Of a DNA stretch of 64,000 nucleotides, positions 30,731 through 43,224 are shown one piece after another. Location: assembly GCA_032821775.1 (NCBI GenBank), contig JAVLRN010000008.1:930001-994000 (forward strand), read 5' to 3'. Origin of the DNA: Sanguinoderma infundibulare. Taxonomy: Eukaryota; Basidiomycota; Agaricomycetes; Polyporales; Polyporaceae. A program made the translations under genes and the position numbers. How positions within the stretch are numbered: position 1 is the stretch's first letter; every line of letters begins with the position of its first letter. A model generated the notes under the pieces. It had not been told where the DNA came from. It saw only the letters and a list, made by a program, of their open reading frames with translations, and made no database searches.

Positions 30731-32594
30731 ATGTATCACGTCGCATCTGACGATACCGCAGCACACAGCGAGGGTGAGGCGTCCCAAATGCCACCCTCGT
30801 CTTCACAGACGTCTTACACTGGTTCGTCCATCCCTTTGCCAGAACCCTCGCTGTCGACCCAACTCGAAGAGCAGGAGGTGTAGACCATATCCTCCAGAAG
30901 TACAGGTTAGATCGTCACGACAGAGCTCTCGGCGAACCCAGCAGCTCCCATTCTGCCAGATCCCCCCCGCGCGCACCGAGAGCTATGCGCGACGATGACC
31001 GGGCCGTGACGCCGCCTCCACCCCAGACACCGTCCTCAACATACCTCACATTGGCCGAGCAGGATCCCTCGCGTGTCGACGACCCGACGTCTTCGCGCAA
31101 GCTGCTTGTCCTCGACCTCAATGGCACCCTCCTCCATCGTTCCCCTCACATCCCCCGACCGAAGAGCAGGCACTATGGATTCCCGGAAGACCGAAAGCGC
31201 GATCAACATGGCAACTTCCTTCCACGCCTCCGACCCGTCCATCCAAGGCCGTATATGCCTGCCTTCAGAGACTACCTGTTTCACTATCGGACGAAGGGGT
31301 GGCTAGATGTTATGGTGTGGTCTTCTGCACAACCGCACAGCGTCGATGACATGGTGGACAAGTGTTTTGGAGAAGACAAGGATCAACTGCTCGCGGTGTG
31401 GGCGCGAGACACGCTAGGGCTGTCGAATGATCACTACTGTAAGTCACTTCCAGATGCGCGTATGCGCACCATCTCAACCCCCCGCATATAGTCCGCAAGG
31501 TGCAGACGATCAAAGACCTGGCCAAGCCATGGTCTCTGCTATCCCCTCAGTCAGCGAACCTGCCTTCTTCCCCCCACTCCTCTATCGCGAGCACCCCGCG
31601 CACCTCCCCTGAGCCATCAAGTCCTTCCCATCCGAGCGACGAGAGCGCGGGACTCACGAACGATGTTTCTCCTCAAGCTCACTCAGCCCTCACCACGCTC
31701 CTCCTCGACGACTCGCCCCGCAAAGCGGAGCTTCAGCCTTTCAACCACGTCTGCATCGGCGAGTACTCCGGCGAGCAGCGCGTCAAGGACCTCGACAACC
31801 TCCAGAAGGAGCAAGACTGGAGGGCTGTGCTCGACGCGCGCCGGCAGTTCGATGTGTTCGTTGCCGAACCTCAAACCTCTGCCCTGGATGCCAATGAGTC
31901 CGCAGAGCCCGGTCCGTCCACCGCCGAACAAGAGCGGGCTGCGCCAACCGTAGACGGGGATGAAGATGCCGCCCCGGCCTCCCCCTCGAAGAAGCGGAAA
32001 CGGAAAGAGAAGAAGCTCCATAAGCGCGCCACCCTGCTCGAGCAAGCCGCCAAGGGCGACGGCCCGCCCGCGGTCAGCTACGACGAAACCCTTCTCGCCG
32101 TCATCGGCGTCCTCGACGAAATCAAGTCCCAAGCGAACGTCGCAGCGTGGATCCGTGCCGGGGGACTGTGGGGCTCACACTGTACACCGGCTTCTACTTC
32201 GGAATGCTCCAATACCGAAGTCGTCGCGAGCACGAGTGCACCACCACCTGCTTCGTCGAGGGTGGGGTCGGACGGAAACGACGCGGAAGAGGATGCGGGG
32301 GCGCAGTCCGACGACAGCACGCTCTCTGTCGACAAGCCGAAGAGCCGGAAGCGCAAGCGTGTGCGTGGGCCTACGCCAGGGGAAGGAAGGGTGGTTGGGG
32401 AGCTCGCTGTGGTAGGAAACGACGAAGGGACCGCCGTCCCAGCGTCATCTCTGCCCGCGCCCGAAACGGAGACGGAGTCTGAGGCCCAGAAGATGTGGTT
32501 CGAGCACCCGGGTGTTATGGGCTATTGGGTGGGGAGGGGCCGCAAGACGCTAGAGGAGTTGGCCATCTTAGTTGAGCATGGGATAGAACGGTAG
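30731..32594 (+). CDS. FCP1/NIF-type phosphatase-domain protein
   Basis: Three exons: 30731-30821, 30884-31438 and 31492-32594. The first intron removes a frame with a stop and joins SSQTSYT to DHILQKYRLDRHDRALG. The HAD-type domain starts at SRKLLVLDLNGTLLHRS, continues with RPYMPAFRDYLFHYRTKGWL and VMVWSSAQPHSVDDMV, and joins through intron 2 to FRKVQTIKDLAKPW. FCP1-type phosphatases use DxDx(T/V); here the second Asp is Asn (DLNGTL), a form I recall from other fungal members, so activity is uncertain. The C-terminal half is disordered and charged, with a basic nuclear-localisation-like run KKRKRKEKKLHKRA and acidic Ser-rich segments, ending GYWVGRGRKTLEEL. A 5' fragment of this gene was copied to 15.6 kb. 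Confidence 0.8.
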
Positions 32595-33402
32595 ATTTGA
32601 TAGGTGAGCCCCCGCCTCATTCTGACGAGTATATGCGTTGGTTTTGAAGATGTATATCCGATGTCGTACCCATCTTGAGCTACCCTTGATCTTGCTTTGC
32701 GAGTGCTACCTGTTGTTCCCCTTGATCTCGTCCGATAATAAGCCATCAGCACATACGCTGAAGATCCGAGCAGTGACCCAGCGCATGGTAGGCTGAGCCC
32801 GTCAGAGCAGTAAGCTGCGTTCCTCTTGTGAGTGCTTTCTCCATCATTTGACCGGCGCATGGGACGATCAGTCTAAAACCCCTTGCAGCCTTGGAAACTC
32901 GGACGATGCAATTAGCAAGCGGCTTATCATCGTGCTCTCGTCGGGTACAACGCCCCACGACACCATGGTTTCGCACCACCTACTCCAACTCATGTGTTCT
33001 CATCGGAAATGTTGCGCGGCTTCGACTTCGGGGAGTATGACACGCCAAGGCTAAAGTCTCTCGGTATTTGCCTCCATATGATTGGGTCATCTTCGGAAAT
33101 TCAGAACAAGGACAGACAAGGATGCGCTGGTGGCCATCCCCTGATGCGAACTCCCTGTAGGGTACTTCTTCGGTAACCACCATCACGAGTCTTCCTACTA
33201 GGAATAACTGTAACCCCATCTTCCAAACAGTCTCCGAACGAATCGCTCGCAAACCGTTTCCCAGCTAGTCAGACGGTCATCCAGCGACCTTTGGACCTCG
33301 GAACATGGAGCGGATTGAAATACTCGACGACGTATAAAACGCGACCCCAAGACGTCTCAGACGGCAGGCTTCCACCGGTCCACTTGCCTAACAGGAAAAC
33401 AA
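32595..33402. promoter_or_regulatory. intergenic with GH45 core promoter
   Basis: No gene. A good TATA box (TATAAA, 33,333-33,338) lies about 70 bp before the GH45 start. The rest shows nothing recognisable. Confidence 0.6.
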
Positions 33403-34450
33403 ATGCTCGAATTCCGCCCGCTCTTGGTTGGGTTCCTCGCAGCGCTCTCTGCAGCGACCTACGTCGGCGCTCAAACCTCGGGCACGACGACCACGACCTG
33501 GGACTGGTACGCACCCACCCTCACCCTCACCCGCACCCTCGTACCCCTCGCCATGTTCTGACACCCAACGGACCCCACTCCACAGCTGCGAGCCCGCGTG
33601 CGGCTACGCCTCCAACCTCTCCCCGGGCGCCCAAGGGCCCGTGCGGTCCTGCAGCAAGACGAACGGCGCGGCGGCCTCGGACGCGCAGAACGCGTGCTTC
33701 GCGTCCTCGGGCGACCTCGCGTTCTCGTGCGACAAGTACCAACCGATCATCGTCAACAGCTCGCTCTCGTACGGCTTCGCGGGCCACGGCAACACCGCGA
33801 CGGCGACGTGCTGCCAGTGCTTCCAGTTCACGTGGACGTCGGGCGCCGCGGCGGGCAAGTCGATGATCGTCCAGGCGATCAACGCCGGGGGCATCACCGA
33901 CACCGACTTTGACATCTACGTGAGCGCTTCGCTGTGTGTTTTTGTTGGGAGGCGAGCGGGCTGGGTGTTGACCGTGGTTGTTGTTATTGTTATTGTTTTT
34001 TTAGACTCCTGGTGGAGGTGTAGGAGACTACAACGCCTGCACGGCACAGTACGGTGCGCCCTCGGGCGGCTGGGGTCGCCAGTACGGCGGTAAGAGTACC
34101 GTTTAGGTCAACTGGAGCTCCATACAGTACTTGGCTGACACGCTGCGCAGGTGTGACCTCGGATTCGGAATGCTCGCAGCTGCCCTCCAACTTGCAGGCC
34201 GGATGCCACTGGCGCTGGCAATGGTACGCGCGTGTCTTCTTTTTTACGTCCTCGTCGGCAGTCGTTCTGACTTCAATGTTACAATTGCAGGGCCGGGGGT
34301 GACGTGAATGAATGGTAAGTGCGCCGTGCAGTGACGTGCATGGTACTGTATACCGACTGAAGGCGTTCGCGTAGGCAAATTACCTACAAGCAGGTGAACT
34401 GCCCGTCCCAGCTGACCAGCCTCTCCGGGTGCACGCCGGCGACGATCTGA
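33403..34450 (+). CDS. GH45 endoglucanase (secreted)
   Basis: Six exons (33403-33506, 33586-33919, 34005-34089, 34151-34223, 34291-34314, 34375-34450) give exactly 231 aa. The start opens a signal peptide (MLEFRPLLVGFLAALSAATYVGA). Intron 1 joins TTTWD to CCEPACGYASNL, reproducing the subfamily-A motif YWDCCKPSCGW with its catalytic Asp. The second catalytic Asp is in TDFDIYTPGGGVGDYNAC. Other family marks are TATCCQCFQFTWTSG, GGWGRQYGGVTSDSEC and LQAGCHWRWQWAGG. The many Cys residues suit a disulfide-rich secreted cellulase that cuts beta-1,4-glucan internally. There is no carbohydrate-binding module. It converges on the oxoprolinase-like gene 150 bp downstream. Confidence 0.93.
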
Positions 34451-34601
34451 AACAGCCCAGTAAACCGCTAAGAAAAGCGGCAAAGCAGTGTTACAAACGT
34501 GCATTTAGTCAGTGCTATAGCTACAGTCACTGTTACAGTCTACGTGGTAGTACATGACAAAATGAAATTCTAAGCCATTTCGAACCCCAATCGATCAGTA
34601 C

Positions 34602-37478
34602 TCAGTTCTTCTCCTTCTCGTCCTCGAGCGTGATGTACAGCTGTTTGCTCGTCACCACCGCCCTCGCCCCGGGTATGAGCACGATCGTCTGCGTGTCGTC
34701 GATGATCATCGCCGGGCCCTCGACCGTGTCCCCCAGCGCCAACTTGCCCAGCAAGAACACGGGCGTGTCCCGCACCCTCCCCACCCCATCAAAGTACGTG
34801 CTGTGCGTCGAGTCCGCCCGCGCCGCCCTGTCCACCGGCCGCTTCTCGAGCCGGGCGACCTCGGCGAAGACCGACTCGCCGAGCGAGTCGAACGTCTTGC
34901 CGATCCCACGCACCTTGACGTCGTCGACGATGACCGACTTTGTGTCGAGCAGGAAGCCGAACTCGGCTTTGTACACGCGCCGGAAGGCTGCCTCAAAGTC
35001 CTCGTCGCCGTCGCCGTCCGTGGGCGACGGGACGACCATGAGCGCGGTGTCGGTGCCCTCGAAGCGCATGTTGAGCATGCGCTCCGTGTGCACGCGCGCG
35101 CCCTCGAAGCCCTGCCGCTTGAGCTCCTCACGGACCTGGCCGTCGAGCCGGTCGAGGCGTGCTCTGAGCGTCGGGCGGTTCTCGGCGGTGTAGAACGTGG
35201 ACGAGGGCTCTTGGAGCTCATACGCACTATAGGCGAACGATGCGTTAGTGACGAGCAATCAGACACAAGTCGATATATGCGCACCGATCTGCAAGAGCCA
35301 GGCCGTACGCGGATAGGATGGAGCTGTAATGGTGGATGAGGATCGTCTTGATGCCGAGCAGCTGCGCGATCTCGCATGCGTGTTGACCGCCTGCACCTCC
35401 AAAGCTTGCAAGGCTGCAGCAGGAACAGATCAGCAACAAAAGTCTAGCAATCGATATAAAACAATCCACAACTCACATATGCTTCGAACTCGCATATCCT
35501 CTCGCCTCCGTAAGGGCGCGGATCGGTCTACACATCGTCTCGTTGGCGACCTTGATGAAACTGGCGCAGGTGATCAGCACCGAGCACCGCACTTTCCGCA
35601 AACCGTGCTTCCGCGTACCCATAAACGATCTCATCCAGGTCCATCCTCTTGTCTTCGCTGACAGAAGCATTGATCTCTTGCGCAAGCTCATCAAACGCAG
35701 AACGCGACGCCCCGATGTCGAGCGGCTCCTTCTCCGACTTTCCGAAGATCTTGGGGAAGTAGTCTGGGACGAGCCGGCCCAGCACGAGGTTCGCGTCCGT
35801 CACCGCCAAAGGTCCCCCCTTCCTGTATGCGCACATTTTAGAACTTCGGTTACGCATGCAGAAAACATGCAGTCAATTCGGACATACCGATAACACGCCG
35901 GACCGGGCTCAGCTCCCGCACTGTGCGGGCCCGCGAGGAAGAGGCCGTTCCGGAACGTAAGACAAGAGCCTCCACCGGCAGCAACGGTGTTGATGTCCAA
36001 CTGGGGTGACTGTATCGTCACCCCAGCCGTCGTCGTCTCGTACACGACCTCGTAGCGTCCCGCATAGCGCGACACGTCCGTCGACGTTCCCCCAACGTCG
36101 ATCCTGCAACGCAAATCGTCAGCTCAGCACCAGGTTATATATAAAAGGCGACTCAGTCGTATGCGCACCCAATGATCGGCACCTTCCTCTCCTCGTCCCA
36201 GCTCGTCAGCGCATAGCCCACCACGCCCCCCGCGGGCCCGCTCAATATGCTCTTCAGGCCCGAAAAGTTGTTGAGGTCCAAGAGCCCGCCGTCGCTGCCC
36301 ATGAACTCGACGCGCGGGCTGCGGACCTTGCCGTCCTTGAGCTGCGCGTCGAAGCCGGCGAAGAAGCCGTCGAGGTACTCGCGCAGGATCGGGGTGAGGT
36401 ACGCGTCCGCGGTCGACGACACGCCGCGCGGGACCATCTTGATCATGGGCAGGAGCTGCGAGGACGCGGAGACGTGCGCGAAGCCGAGCGAGCGCGCGAG
36501 GGCCGCGAGCTGGAGCTCGTGCGCCGGGTAGGTGTACGAGTGCGCGAGGACGATCGCGATCGAGCGGTAGCCGTCCGCGTACAGCTTTCGAAGGTCTTCG
36601 CGGACCTTCGCTAGGTCTGCGGACGCGATGTGGCATGAGCACGGGTGTGCACGGCGGGAGGGGAGGGGAGGAGAGATGATATGTTATGATACGCACCAGG
36701 CCGCCGCATGATCCTCACCGCCTCGCCCGACAAGCCCTGCACGACCTCCCCCGGGCCCTCCGCCTCGCCCACGCCGTCCCACCCCCTGCCCCGATACCCC
36801 CTCCTCACCCTCCCCTCCCCGTCGAACTGCACCGCATGCTCCTCCGCCCGCGGATCGGACGTGTACCCGACGAGCGTCACGCGCTCGTCCACCTCGACGA
36901 CCGTCGAGTACAGCGGGGCGGGGCGGCGGATGTTGAGGTCGAAGATCCTCGGGCGGGACTGGTTCCCGATCAGGAGGAGGTCGCGGAAGCCCTTGGTGAT
37001 GAGCAGCGCGTGCTTGTGGCCCTTGCGCTCGAGCAGCGCGTTCGTCGCGACGGTCGTCGACAGGCGGATGTACTCTGCGCATGCGATGCGGTGGTACAGG
37101 GATCAGATCAGTACACACGCAAAGACGGAGAAAGAATAGAGAGATATAGAGAGCGAACGCACCGATCTTGTCCGTACTCAGCACACTCCCCCTGGGTATC
37201 TGCTCGCCGGTCACGATCTCGAGCACGCGCCGGATACCCTCCGTCGGCGCATCGCTGTAGTTTCCTGGGTCCTGCGAGACTGCGGATACCGTCGTTCATC
37301 AGCTCAGGACTTTGACAAGCCAAAATATCAGAAACGACTCACGGAGCTTCACCACGATCTCCTTGCGCTCCGCCGGGTTCTCTGGGTCAAGGAAGGACGC
37401 GTGCACATCGCAGAACGTACCTCCGCGGTCGGCGCAGATCCTGATGGACCGGTCGGGGACCGTTGTCTTCGTAGGCAT
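34602..37478 (-). CDS. hydantoinase/oxoprolinase A-type protein (HyuA half only)
   Basis: Relative of the ATP-dependent 5-oxoprolinase that opens 5-oxoproline to glutamate in the glutathione cycle. The start at 37478 gives [20 protein letters not shown] then [15 protein letters not shown], the Hydant_A_N phosphate-binding start. Family blocks follow: [177 protein letters not shown] and the C-terminal [20 protein letters not shown]. It stops right after [12 protein letters not shown]. Eukaryotic 5-oxoprolinases continue into a HyuB half of about 500 residues, which is absent here. About ten short introns are present, one of them 46 bp. Either a stand-alone A-type enzyme or a truncated gene. 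Confidence 0.85.
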
Positions 37479-38071
37479 CGCGATCGTCTAGCCCTCGAGC
37501 GGAATGGGTGTTGTGGTGAGCGTCGAAAGATAGGGCTTATAAATCAAGTCGGTCCAAGACGATGAGGCTTGGAGGTCCCATGGCAAGCTGTGATTAGAGT
37601 CACGATAAGTAAGAGCTCAAGAGACCGGACCGTGTTATGCCAGAGCCTCGACGACGTCCGTCATGCGAGCTCGCCTCGAGATGGTGGAGAGCAGCACACT
37701 GAGACCTTCAATATTTCAATCTCCATAAAGAGCATGGAGGTCTGATTACGCCGTTCAAAGCAGAATCCCGGCAATTGGACATGAATTTCGTAAGTGTTGG
37801 ATGACAACGAACGGACAAGAGAGAGGTATGCAGACTAGGGTAACTTCGGTAATGCCAACCGGGAGGACAGAGATCGTGTTCGTGTAGAGCGAGAGGGGCA
37901 GAGAGAGAGAGAGGGTGTGTGGGATGGTGCATCATCGTCGGGCGCAAAGACGACAGCGGGAAGCGGCGAGAGGAAGACGTGCAGAGAACATTGAAAGCGA
38001 CCAATATAAAGTGTATACTATGTAGACCTTTTCGGGAGAGCAGCAAACAACACAAATTACGCGCGACACGT
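37479..38071. other. intergenic, oxoprolinase promoter and tubulin 3' flank
   Basis: The promoter of the oxoprolinase-like gene and the 3' flank of beta-tubulin. A GA-rich tract lies at 37,890-37,920. No gene. Confidence 0.5.
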
Positions 38072-39715
38072 TTATTCCTCCTCGACAGGGACCTCCTCCT
38101 CATACTCGCCCTCCTCCTCGACGCTGCAAGACACCAATCAGACAAAGCACGAGACGTAATGATACACAGGGACACGTACGTGGCGTCCTGGTACTGCTGG
38201 TACTCCGCGACAAGATCCTGCATGTTGGACTCGGCCTCTGTGAACTCCATCTCGTCCATACCCTCCTGGGTGTACCAGTGCAAGAATGCCTTGCGCTTGA
38301 ACATGGCCGTGAACTGGTCGCTGACGCGCTTGAAGAGCTCCTGGATCGCGGTCGAGTTGCCGAGGAACGTGACGGCCATCTTGAGACCACGAGGGGCAAT
38401 GTCACACTGCGCGGTCAGAACGTTGTTCGGGATCCACTCGACAAAGTACGCAGAGTTCTTGTTCTGGACGTTCTGCATCTGCTCCTCAACCTCCTTCATT
38501 GACACCTTGCCACGGAAGACGGCGGCGACAGTGAGGTAGCGACCGTGCCTGGGGTCCGACGCAGCCATCATGTTCTTGGCATCGAACATCTGCTGGGTGA
38601 GCTCGGGGACGGTCACGGCGCGGTACTGCTGGCTGCCGCGAGCAGTGAGGGGAGCGAAGCCGGTCATGAAGAAGTGGAGACGAGGGAAGGGAACTGCATG
38701 GCAGGGACGTCAGGATCGGACCCGAAGGCGGAATGCATCATACACGTACCCATGTTGACAGCCAACTTCCTGAGGTCGGAGTTGAGCTGACCAGGGAAGC
38801 GCAAGCAAGTGGTGATGCCCGACATGACGATGGAGACGAGGTGGTTGAGGTCGCCATATGTGGGGGTGGTGAGCTTGAGCGTCCTGAAGCAGATGTCGTA
38901 CAGGGCCTCGTTATCGATACAGAACGTCTGGTCCGAGTTCTCGACGAGCTGGTGGACGGAGAGGGTAGCGTTGTAGGGCTCGACGACGGTGTCGGAGACC
39001 TTGGGTGAGGGGACAACGGAGAAGGTGGCCATCATGCGGTCGGGGTATTCTTCCCTGATCTTCGAGATCAGGAGGGTACCCATGCCTGCACCGGTACCAC
39101 CACCGAGCGAGTGGGTGATCTGGAAGCCTAGAATACACGCGAGCGTGAGCGGGTGTGACAAGTGACGATTCCTGTCACGGAAGGAAGACTCACCCTGGAG
39201 GCAGTCGGTGCCCTCGGCCTCCTTGCGGACGACGTCGAGAACGGAGTCGACGAGCTCTGCACCCTCGGTGTAGTGACCCTTTGCCCAGTTGTTACCTGCA
39301 CCGCTCTGGCCGAAGACAAAGTTGTCGGGGCGGAAGAGGTTGCCAAGCGGGCCGGAGCGGACAGAGTCCATGGTTCCAGGCTCGAGGTCGACGAGGACGG
39401 CGCGGGGGACGTACTTGTTCGCGCCGACCTCGTTGTAGTAGACGTTGATCCGCTCGAGCTGCAGGTCGTTGTTGCCCTTGTAGAGGCCATCCGACTCAAT
39501 GCCGTGCTCATCAGAGACGACCTCCCAGAACTTGGCACCTGGGCGTTCGGGGACGCATGAGCGATCGCAAGTTCGTTCGGGTTATCGCTGGCTATCGAGG
39601 CCGCTCACCAATCTGGTTACCACACTGTGCGCCAACGACGGGTCAGATGGGACGAAACGCTGGCGAGACACGTCAGGCTCACCTGGCCAGTCTGCAGATG
39701 GACGATTTCGCGCAT
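38072..39715 (-). CDS. beta-tubulin
   Basis: Forms the alpha/beta heterodimer of microtubules. The start [10 protein letters not shown] is followed by a 16-nt microexon completing QCGNQIG, then [17 protein letters not shown]. The GTP-binding signature [77 protein letters not shown] and the acidic tail [17 protein letters not shown] are all present, giving a full-length protein. MREI is the mRNA autoregulation signal of beta-tubulins. Position 198, counted from the first Met, is Gln (NSDQTF, codon at 38,928-38,930) where Glu is usual; F167 and F200 are standard. About eight introns cluster toward the 5' end. Confidence 0.97.
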
Positions 39716-40768
39716 TCTGCGAAAAGCCCAAACGTCAGCGCGACTGATCAACGAAAAAGTGGGGATCGACGCGTTGGAGACCCTCCGCGCGGTCTGCTGC
39801 AGGATTCCGGGGCTCCTGGGGGTGACCCAGGGGGAAATGCACGTACATGAAGGATGAGAACCGGGGCTGGGGGAGGGATGGGTCGTTAGAAGATGGAGGG
39901 TACCGGAGGGACAAGGACGAGCGGAAGTCGCACTGGCAGGTTTAGGGCTTCTCTATTCGGTCGGAGCTCCAATCGCCAAACTAAACGTGGCTTCCGCCAC
40001 CCCAACCCTTCCTCCCTTCCCCGCGTCCCCGTCACCTTGCCTCCTTTCCGCCCCCTCTCACGCACTTCTATTGATGTAGGGCCTCTGGCCTCGCTGTGTT
40101 GCCATGGAAGAGTGCTGGGTTTGAGGGCGTCGGGGTCTGACCTTGAATACACGGGGCACGTTGCTACCACGCGACGCGGCGGCTTTAGCCGCACACAAAT
40201 ATATCGGATGATTTCGACAAGGGAAGAACACGCCTCTCGACTTTGTCTAACACCGCGTTTTCACGTGTCGGTTCCCCACAGGGATGTCCTCCGCGAATGT
40301 GAGAGGGGTTGGGCCATGCAGCAGCCTGCAACGCGCACGACAAGTCGAGGCTACATTTTACGTACCGGCGCGTCTCAGAGGCTCGGCTTTCAGTCGACAA
40401 CATCGACGGTCAACCAACGTCGATCCTATTTCTACAAAACCAGAATCCTCCTCGCCACTTCTAGTTATGTACGCCCCCCTCCGCACTCCCATTGGGTATG
40501 CGAGGACGTTAACTCTGGATGTCGCCACGCAAACTAAAACAGTACAGTACTTATCGTCGGGTTCGGATAGCACGATCATAAAAGCGTCTGGACATATCGC
40601 GTTAGCGGCCGTTCGTTCAAACAGGAAGCGGGGACCGGGGATGGAACGACGAGGGTATGGAACGCATGGCGGCATGGAACAGCAAAACGAGAAGCACCGG
40701 CGCGCGGACGGGGGCACGGCGAGGACAAAGGGAAACAGCAATAAAAAGCTTGAAGAACACAGACACGA
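39716..40768. promoter_or_regulatory. beta-tubulin promoter region and epsin 3' flank
   Basis: About 1.05 kb between two genes of the same orientation. It must hold the beta-tubulin promoter and the epsin 3' end. Pyrimidine-rich stretches are visible on the gene strand near 39,990-40,070; no classical TATA box or gene is recognised. Confidence 0.5.
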
Positions 40769-42660
40769 CTAGATCGAGAAGAACGGCTGATCGTTGTTGA
40801 CTTGCTGCTGCTGCTGAGCCGCGAACGGATTGTGGCTGTTGTTCCCCACCGCGCCCGTCGGTTGCCCCACGAGCCGGCCCGCTTGCTGACCGTACCTGCA
40901 CATAGGCGCTACCGTCAGCAACGCGCGCACATTGGCGTAAACGACGACCGCAAACGCACCGGAGGTTGCCCCAGTTTCCGAACGTGTCGATCCCGTCTTC
41001 GCGGTTCGCCAGCAGACTCGCCAGCTTCGAGTGCTCGTCGTCCGCCCGCGTCTTGACCCCCGCCATCGAGTTCGTCCTCTGAGCCGCCGGCGGTGCAGAC
41101 TGGGATAGCGGAGGCGGCGATGTCGATATAGGCCCATTCGCGTACGTCCCCTGCAGATTAAACGAAACCGGCGGCGTCTGCGGCCCCGGAGAGGAGCTCG
41201 ATGTCGACAGCACCGGTGCGAACGGGTTGTTCGACCTAGCGCAAGCACGAAATCAGACACGCTCCCACTTCAATCTTAACCAAAGTCAGGATGACATACC
41301 CGAACCCAGTTGCCTGTGGCATGAGCGGCTGCTGCTGCGGCATCAAGAACTGCTGTTGCTGGAGTTGAAGCATCTGCTGCTGGCGCATCCACTCTTCCTG
41401 TTGCTGTTGTTGCTGTTGTTGCTGTTGTTGTTGCTGTTGCAGCTGCTGCGCCTGAAGCTGTTGCATCTGCCACTCCTGCTGCTGACGCATATATTCCGCC
41501 TACACCCGTGTGAGAGCGCACAAATAGGAGACCAATCAACCGTCCGTACCTGCATCGCCTCCTGTTGCGCCTGCTGCTGGTACGGATTGAACGACGTGAA
41601 CTGCTGTGGGACCGCCGTGAACTGCGGCTGGAGGAACTGCGGTTGCGCCTGCAACGACGTATCGACCAGCGGGAACGGATTTGTGCTCTGCTGCAACTGC
41701 TGCTGCTGCTGCTGCTGTTGCGAGTCGTCAAACAGCGACGACGCGTTCGTATCCGCCACCGCCTGGTGCCGCTTCGCCTCCTCCTCCTCGCTCAGCCTGA
41801 TCGCCTGCTGCAGGTCGCGCTCCTCCGCCGTCAGCCGCTGCCTTGCCAGCTCCTCCGCCGCCGTCCGCTTGCTCTCCTCGAGCGCCCGCCGCAGGTCGTC
41901 GTCCTCCCGGTTCCGCCGCCGCGAGCCCCCGGGCACGCTCTGCGACCGCCGCCGGCTGTTCTCGTTCTCCCCCTCCCCGTCGTCCTCCCCGCCGTCCTGG
42001 CGGCCGCGCACCATGCGGTCGCGCATCGACGCGCGGTCCCGCCGCTCGCGCCGCAGCCGGCTTTCGTCCTGGAGGAGGTTCGAGATGTCCTTGGCCTTCT
42101 GCCGCACGTTCGCGCCCTGGTCCTTGCCCTCCTCGTCGATGTACTGGAATTCCTTCAGTGTTTTGACGATGTAGATGTTGTCCCGGAAGTAGACCACAAC
42201 GTTCTCCGAGCCCGCGTGCAGCAGGTAGTCGAGCACCGTAAGAGACTGGATGGTCCCCACGCGAGAGAAAGAACCAGATGCGAGGCGAGGCAGAGAGTCA
42301 TTGTCAGACCGGGGGCAGCGATGGCAGGAGGAGACAAAGGGCGACACCGACCTTGAATACGTGCCGCCAGTTCTTGCCCTTGTCGTTCAGCCGCTTGTCC
42401 AGCATCTCCATGATCTCCACAAAGTGATCCCTGCACACGGTCGATTGGCAATGCCCCCCGCACTCTCGACGGCGGAACAGGAACAGGAACACTCACTGGT
42501 TGTAGCTCATCTGCGCCAGTTCGTTCATCTGCGTGCCCGACGGGCCCCAGGGGTCGTTCGACGTCGCCTCGCGCACTTTCGCCTGGACGTCTGAGTACCC
42601 CTTCGTGTAGTTCTTCGCCGCGCGGACGATGCCCTTGCCGAGGTGCTGCATGCTAGACAT
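40769..42660 (-). CDS. epsin (ENTH domain, UIMs, NPF motifs)
   Basis: A clathrin-mediated endocytosis adaptor that binds PI(4,5)P2 and ubiquitinated cargo. The start at 42660 (MSSMQHLGKGIVRAAKNYTK) leads into the ENTH domain: REATSNDPWGPSGTQMNELA, EIMEMLDKRLNDKGKNWRHV, SLTVLDYLLHAGSENVVVYF and VRQKAKDISNLLQDE. Two ubiquitin-interacting motifs follow (DDDLRRALEESKRTA and ERDLQQAIRLSEEEEAK), then a Gln-rich disordered region and NPF motifs for EH-domain partners (STNPFPLV, SNNPFAPV, HNPFAAQ). The end is QPFFSI. Six or so exons. It matches yeast Ent1/Ent2 in domain order. An uninterrupted polyQ run of 14 adds length-variation potential. Confidence 0.94.
41395..41460 (-). repeat. polyglutamine-coding trinucleotide tract
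   Basis: A CAA/CAG-rich run inside the epsin gene encoding about 14 consecutive Gln flanked by further Gln-rich sequence (MQQLQAQQLQ before, EEWMRQQQ after). Confidence 0.85.
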
Positions 42661-43224
42661 CCTTGTAGCGTCGTGTGGGTCCTCCCGGACTGTCCTCGCA
42701 GATGAAGAAATGGAAGCGAGCGGGATCGGGCAGCGTCGACGGCCGCGGGGGCAGTACGGTGGTGGTGGTGGTAGCGAAACAGGTCTCGGCCACAGTGGGG
42801 CCGGAAGCGCTTGGGCGCAATGGCTGCGCCCGAGGGTGCACTCAGTCTGTTTCAGGATCGCCCTCACCCCGGCCCGATAGACAACACATAATCTAGAAAA
42901 GCAGGCAGGCCAAACAGCGAGCAGCTCTACGGGGACGGGGCCGAGCACGCCGTTCCTTTGCGACGATTACTCGAGTTCCTTGCTGCGCTTCGGAAACAGC
43001 TGTACTAGATGCGTCGTGCCACCCGAACACACAGACTGAAAGGGGGACGGGTAAAATTCGAGTCTCCTCGAATAAGTTAGATGCAAAAAAAGGGTCTACA
43101 CTACTAATGCAAATGGCTCTACATATAAATGTCCGAACGTGTCCGAATGGTCGGTCGGAAATGGCGGCGATACATGTACGCGAACGAGAGACAGTGGTTA
43201 CAGATAAACAATGTCCAGTCCAAA
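42661..43224. promoter_or_regulatory. epsin promoter and Cch1 3' flank
   Basis: 564 bp between tandem minus-strand genes. No additional gene or clear motif is seen. Confidence 0.5.

Noticed and set aside
36006..36614. 202-codon plus-strand frame over the oxoprolinase gene
   Set aside because: Antisense shadow; the minus-strand frame carries clear HyuA motifs.
41565..42356. Leu/Arg-rich 263-codon frame opposite epsin
   Set aside because: It is the antisense of the Gln/Glu-rich epsin sequence; Leu runs are the complement of CAG/GAG codons.
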